64,000 nucleotides of DNA from Paenibacillus sp. YYML68 (GTDB lineage: Bacteria; Bacillota; Bacilli; Paenibacillales; NBRC-103111), in assembly GCF_027923405.1 (NCBI RefSeq), contig NZ_BQYI01000001.1:3326501-3390500 (forward strand), written 5' to 3'. Position numbers and translations under genes: made by a program. Below, in pieces: positions 62,172 to 64,000 of this stretch (positions are counted from its first letter, which is position 1; each line of letters opens with the position of its first letter). Under the pieces are notes generated by a model. It saw only the letters and a list, made by a program, of their open reading frames with translations. It made no database searches and had not been told where the DNA came from.

Positions 62172-63164
62172 TCATGAATGATGCAAGTGCTCGTCCGCCC
62201 GGCTTCCACCCACTAGCGACTCCAGCTCGCGGGTTAGACCCTCGAGCTGACGACTGCATGTCTCGTACACGAGACGCTGCTCCTGACTGACAGCTGAGTC
62301 GCCATGCTCCAGCTGCTGAGCGCATCGCTCGAGCCGTCCGAGCACGAGCTGCAGCGGCTGCAGCTGCAACTGTTGCTGCGATTGAACGTGCTTCGGCTTG
62401 GACATCTGCGGTTGACCGACATCAGCAGACTGGTCGCCTTCAGAGGTCGCAGCCGCCTTGCCTGACTGCCTCTGCAACGGAACGGCATCCTCGTACGTGT
62501 CGATGTACAGCCCCCCGCCGCTATCGACCTCCGCCAGAAACACATCCTTCATCTGCAAGCCTAGCTTCTCCAGCTCGCCTGACAGCCATTCGGAGCTGCG
62601 CGGTGATTCCTTCAAGCCATCCTCCTGCAGCACGCCGTCCATAATGACGGTGTAGCTTTCCCGTTCAGGCTCGGTCTCAAGACCGAGCTGACTTGGCGTC
62701 ACCGGCTGCACCTCCTTGCGCTGAAGGACGCTCAGCTCGCCGCTCGCCTCCAGCACGGCGAACTCGACATCCGCAACACGGAACACATTTTTGGTACGCA
62801 GCTGCTCGAGCAGCTCATCCGCTGTATACCGCTCCTTACGAAGATTACGCTCCAGAATACGGCCATTCCGAATGAATACCGTACCCGTCCCTTCGAAAAA
62901 ATCTCTCAGCCGCTTGCTCCTAAGCGTAAGCAGCTCCATCACAAATGGTAATGTAAACCAGATGGAAAGCGCCGTAATGCCGTGTAAGAAGTGAGCCTCG
63001 ATATCAGTCGAAATAAATCCGGCCAGCTCACCGATCGCAATACCTGTAATGTACTCGAAGAACGTTAGCTGGGATATTTGCTTTTTGCCAAGAAACCGGG
63101 TGATCGCAAACAAGATGACGACGGCGGCCAAGGACCGCCACGCAATATGTAACCAGTCCTCCAT
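62172..63164 (-). CDS. DUF421 membrane protein (YetF/YrbG-like), extended C-terminus
   Basis: A 330-residue protein with three transmembrane helices (about residues 5-80, LFAITRFLGKKQISQLTFFEYITGIAIGELAGFIS), then the cytoplasmic DUF421 domain (about 85-220: GTGTVFIRNGRILERNLRKERYTADELLEQLRTKNVFRVADVEFAVLEASGELSVLQR; VFLAEVDSGGGLYID). A Gln/Leu-rich C-terminal tail of about 100 residues is unusual and includes a likely helical segment. Such genes often sit next to spoVA in Bacilli; the role is unknown, possibly in the spore membrane. The ATG at 63164 follows AGGAGG. The 26-bp gap to spoVAC suggests co-transcription. Confidence 0.9.
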   Translation of the reverse strand: MEDWLHIAWRSLAAVVILFAITRFLGKKQISQLTFFEYITGIAIGELAGFISTDIEAHFLHGITALSIWFTLPFVMELLTLRSKRLRDFFEGTGTVFIRNGRILERNLRKERYTADELLEQLRTKNVFRVADVEFAVLEASGELSVLQRKEVQPVTPSQLGLETEPERESYTVIMDGVLQEDGLKESPRSSEWLSGELEKLGLQMKDVFLAEVDSGGGLYIDTYEDAVPLQRQSGKAAATSEGDQSADVGQPQMSKPKHVQSQQQLQLQPLQLVLGRLERCAQQLEHGDSAVSQEQRLVYETCSRQLEGLTRELESLVGGSRADEHLHHS

Positions 63165-63260
63165 TCGCTAGCAAGCCTCCTGCATCATCATGGTCGTACG
63201 TTACCGCAGCTGCCTTATTACCTTCAATAGTTTGACCCTTCATCCGTAATTTATGAAAAC

Positions 63261-63299
63261 AAAAAACCGAGCACTCTCCATAGAGAGATGCACTCGGTA
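63261..63299 (-). terminator. Terminator after the 26-residue membrane peptide gene
   Basis: On the minus strand ACCGAG...CTCTC pairs with GAGAG...CTCGGT, followed by TTTTTTG. Confidence 0.8.
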
Positions 63300-63317
63300 T
63301 CAGCATCCTACTTACAC

Positions 63318-63398
63318 TTAAAACAGCATCAGCAGCACGATGATCAGCAAAATGAACAGTACCAATACGATAATCGTCGATTCATAATCGTTAAGCAT
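63318..63398 (-). CDS. 26-residue hydrophobic peptide (YjcZ-like)
   Basis: A short ORF with GGAAGG before the ATG at 63398, encoding MLNDYESTIIVLVLF followed by a second hydrophobic half ending MLF, then its own terminator 20 bp downstream. The core IVLVLFILLIIV is like that of YjcZ-type small sporulation-associated peptides, but the Gly/Tyr-rich start of YjcZ is missing. It is probably a single-pass membrane peptide. The ribosome site, the terminator and the fully hydrophobic composition make chance unlikely. Confidence 0.65.
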   Translation of the reverse strand: MLNDYESTIIVLVLFILLIIVLLMLF

Positions 63399-63512
63399 TC
63401 TCATCCTTCCTTCCATTTGGCAGCAGCCGAGCCAACAAGTCCCCTATTACCGTATTCAAGCATGAACACGAGAGTCACGGGCAGCAGCCTAATGGTGGAA
63501 AAAAGGATGGAA

Positions 63513-64000
63513 TCATTCCTTGATGAATACGACGGTGCCAAGCGGAATGTGACGGTACAGCCACTCCACATCACGATTGAGCATTCGAATGCAGCCCGAC
63601 GAGGCGCTCGTACCGATCGAATAAGGCCGATTCGTTCCATGAATGCCGTACGTATAGCCGCCAGTGCCCGGGACGCTTAAGCCAAGCCAGCGGCTGCCAA
63701 GCGGATTCGCGGGATCGCCGCCTCGTATTTTTTTACGAACGTACCAGGGCTTGACGATCTTCGTCACGATCCGGAACGTACCGGTCGGAGTCAGCTCCAC
63801 CCTCCTGCCCGTAGCGACCGGGAAGGTGCGGACGACCCGCCCGTTGTGGAAGACGGTGAGTCGGTTCTTCTTCTTCTCCACGGTCATGTAGACGCCCTCC
63901 TCCTGCAGTGACAGGAGCAGCTCTGCTTCGGACACGACAGGCTTCATGACAGCTTGTGCAGAGGCACGGCTGACCGGGACAGTGAGGGTGTGTAGCGTGA
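63513..64000 (-). CDS. Secreted L,D-transpeptidase (YkuD), 5' end beyond the window
   Basis: The frame is open to the right edge. An internal ATG at 63947 exists, but the upstream in-frame codons read VPVSRASAQAVMK, which looks like the end of a signal peptide, so the true start is probably outside the window. The YkuD catalytic motif is complete: HGTNRPYSIGTSASSGCIRM with His and the nucleophile Cys, preceded by TPTGTFRI and NPLGSRWLGLSVPG. Such enzymes make 3-3 cross-links in peptidoglycan or tether proteins to it, often in spore cortex or coat. About 145 residues of the catalytic domain are present. Confidence 0.88.
   Translation of the reverse strand, partial: TLHTLTVPVSRASAQAVMKPVVSEAELLLSLQEEGVYMTVEKKKNRLTVFHNGRVVRTFPVATGRRVELTPTGTFRIVTKIVKPWYVRKKIRGGDPANPLGSRWLGLSVPGTGGYTYGIHGTNRPYSIGTSASSGCIRMLNRDVEWLYRHIPLGTVVFIKE

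Overview
The window is a stretch of chromosome from a GC-rich, endospore-forming, naturally competent member of the Firmicutes, most likely a Paenibacillus-like member of the Paenibacillaceae. The reasons are the Bacillus-type gene order (hemW-hrcA-grpE-dnaK-dnaJ-prmA-rsmE-mtaB; rpsT/gpr/spoIIP/yqxA/lepA; yqeG-yqeH-aroE-yhbY-nadD-yqeK-rsfS-yqeM/comER/comEA-EB-EC/holA), the sporulation genes (gpr, spoIIP, spoVAC-AD-AEb), the S-layer homology (SLH) proteins and the high GC of the housekeeping genes. Almost every gene is on the minus strand; only rpsT, comER and one tiny ORF are clearly on the plus strand. No rRNA, tRNA, CRISPR, transposase or phage gene was seen.

Layout. 1-3.2 kb: the 5' part of a large SLH-domain surface protein, cut by the left edge. 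3.4-10.9 kb: nitroreductase, rRNA methyltransferase, deoC, NUDIX, mtaB, rsmE, M50 membrane protease, prmA. 10.9-12.8 kb: two small genes and a 14-copy array of a 63-bp repeat. 12.9-19.6 kb: the heat-shock operon hrcA - archaeal-like (group III) chaperonin - grpE - dnaK - dnaJ, under a perfect CIRCE operator. 19.6-28.2 kb: GNAT, hemW, lepA, a YqxA-like protein, spoIIP, gpr, rpsT(+), holA. 28.5-31.6 kb: an ECF sigma factor with a zinc-finger anti-sigma partner, and an EamA transporter. 31.7-39.5 kb: an AT-richer two-gene surface operon (SLH protein plus a 2212-residue secreted protein) wedged between EamA and the competence genes. 39.6-44.8 kb: comEC, comEB, comEA and divergent comER. 44.8-47.7 kb: leuS with its T-box leader. 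48-55 kb: the conserved yqeG-to-yqeM cluster, interrupted by a 600-bp island of strong hairpins and preceded by a six-copy array of another 63-bp repeat. 55.6-60 kb: a MoxR ATPase / DUF58 / transglutaminase operon. 60.2-64 kb: DUF421, spoVAC, spoVAD, spoVAEb, a 26-residue membrane peptide and an L,D-transpeptidase cut by the right edge.

Functionally the window combines proteostasis (HrcA/CIRCE heat shock with an extra chaperonin), ribosome and tRNA maturation (RsfS, YqeH, YhbY, RsmE, PrmA, MtaB, LepA), DNA uptake (ComE proteins, HolA), spore formation and germination, and cell-surface display. The most unusual content is the chaperonin inside the hrcA operon, the three families of intergenic hairpin repeats (two with a 63-bp period and one of about 86 bp, two families showing paired base changes that keep the stems), and the compositionally mosaic giant surface protein.
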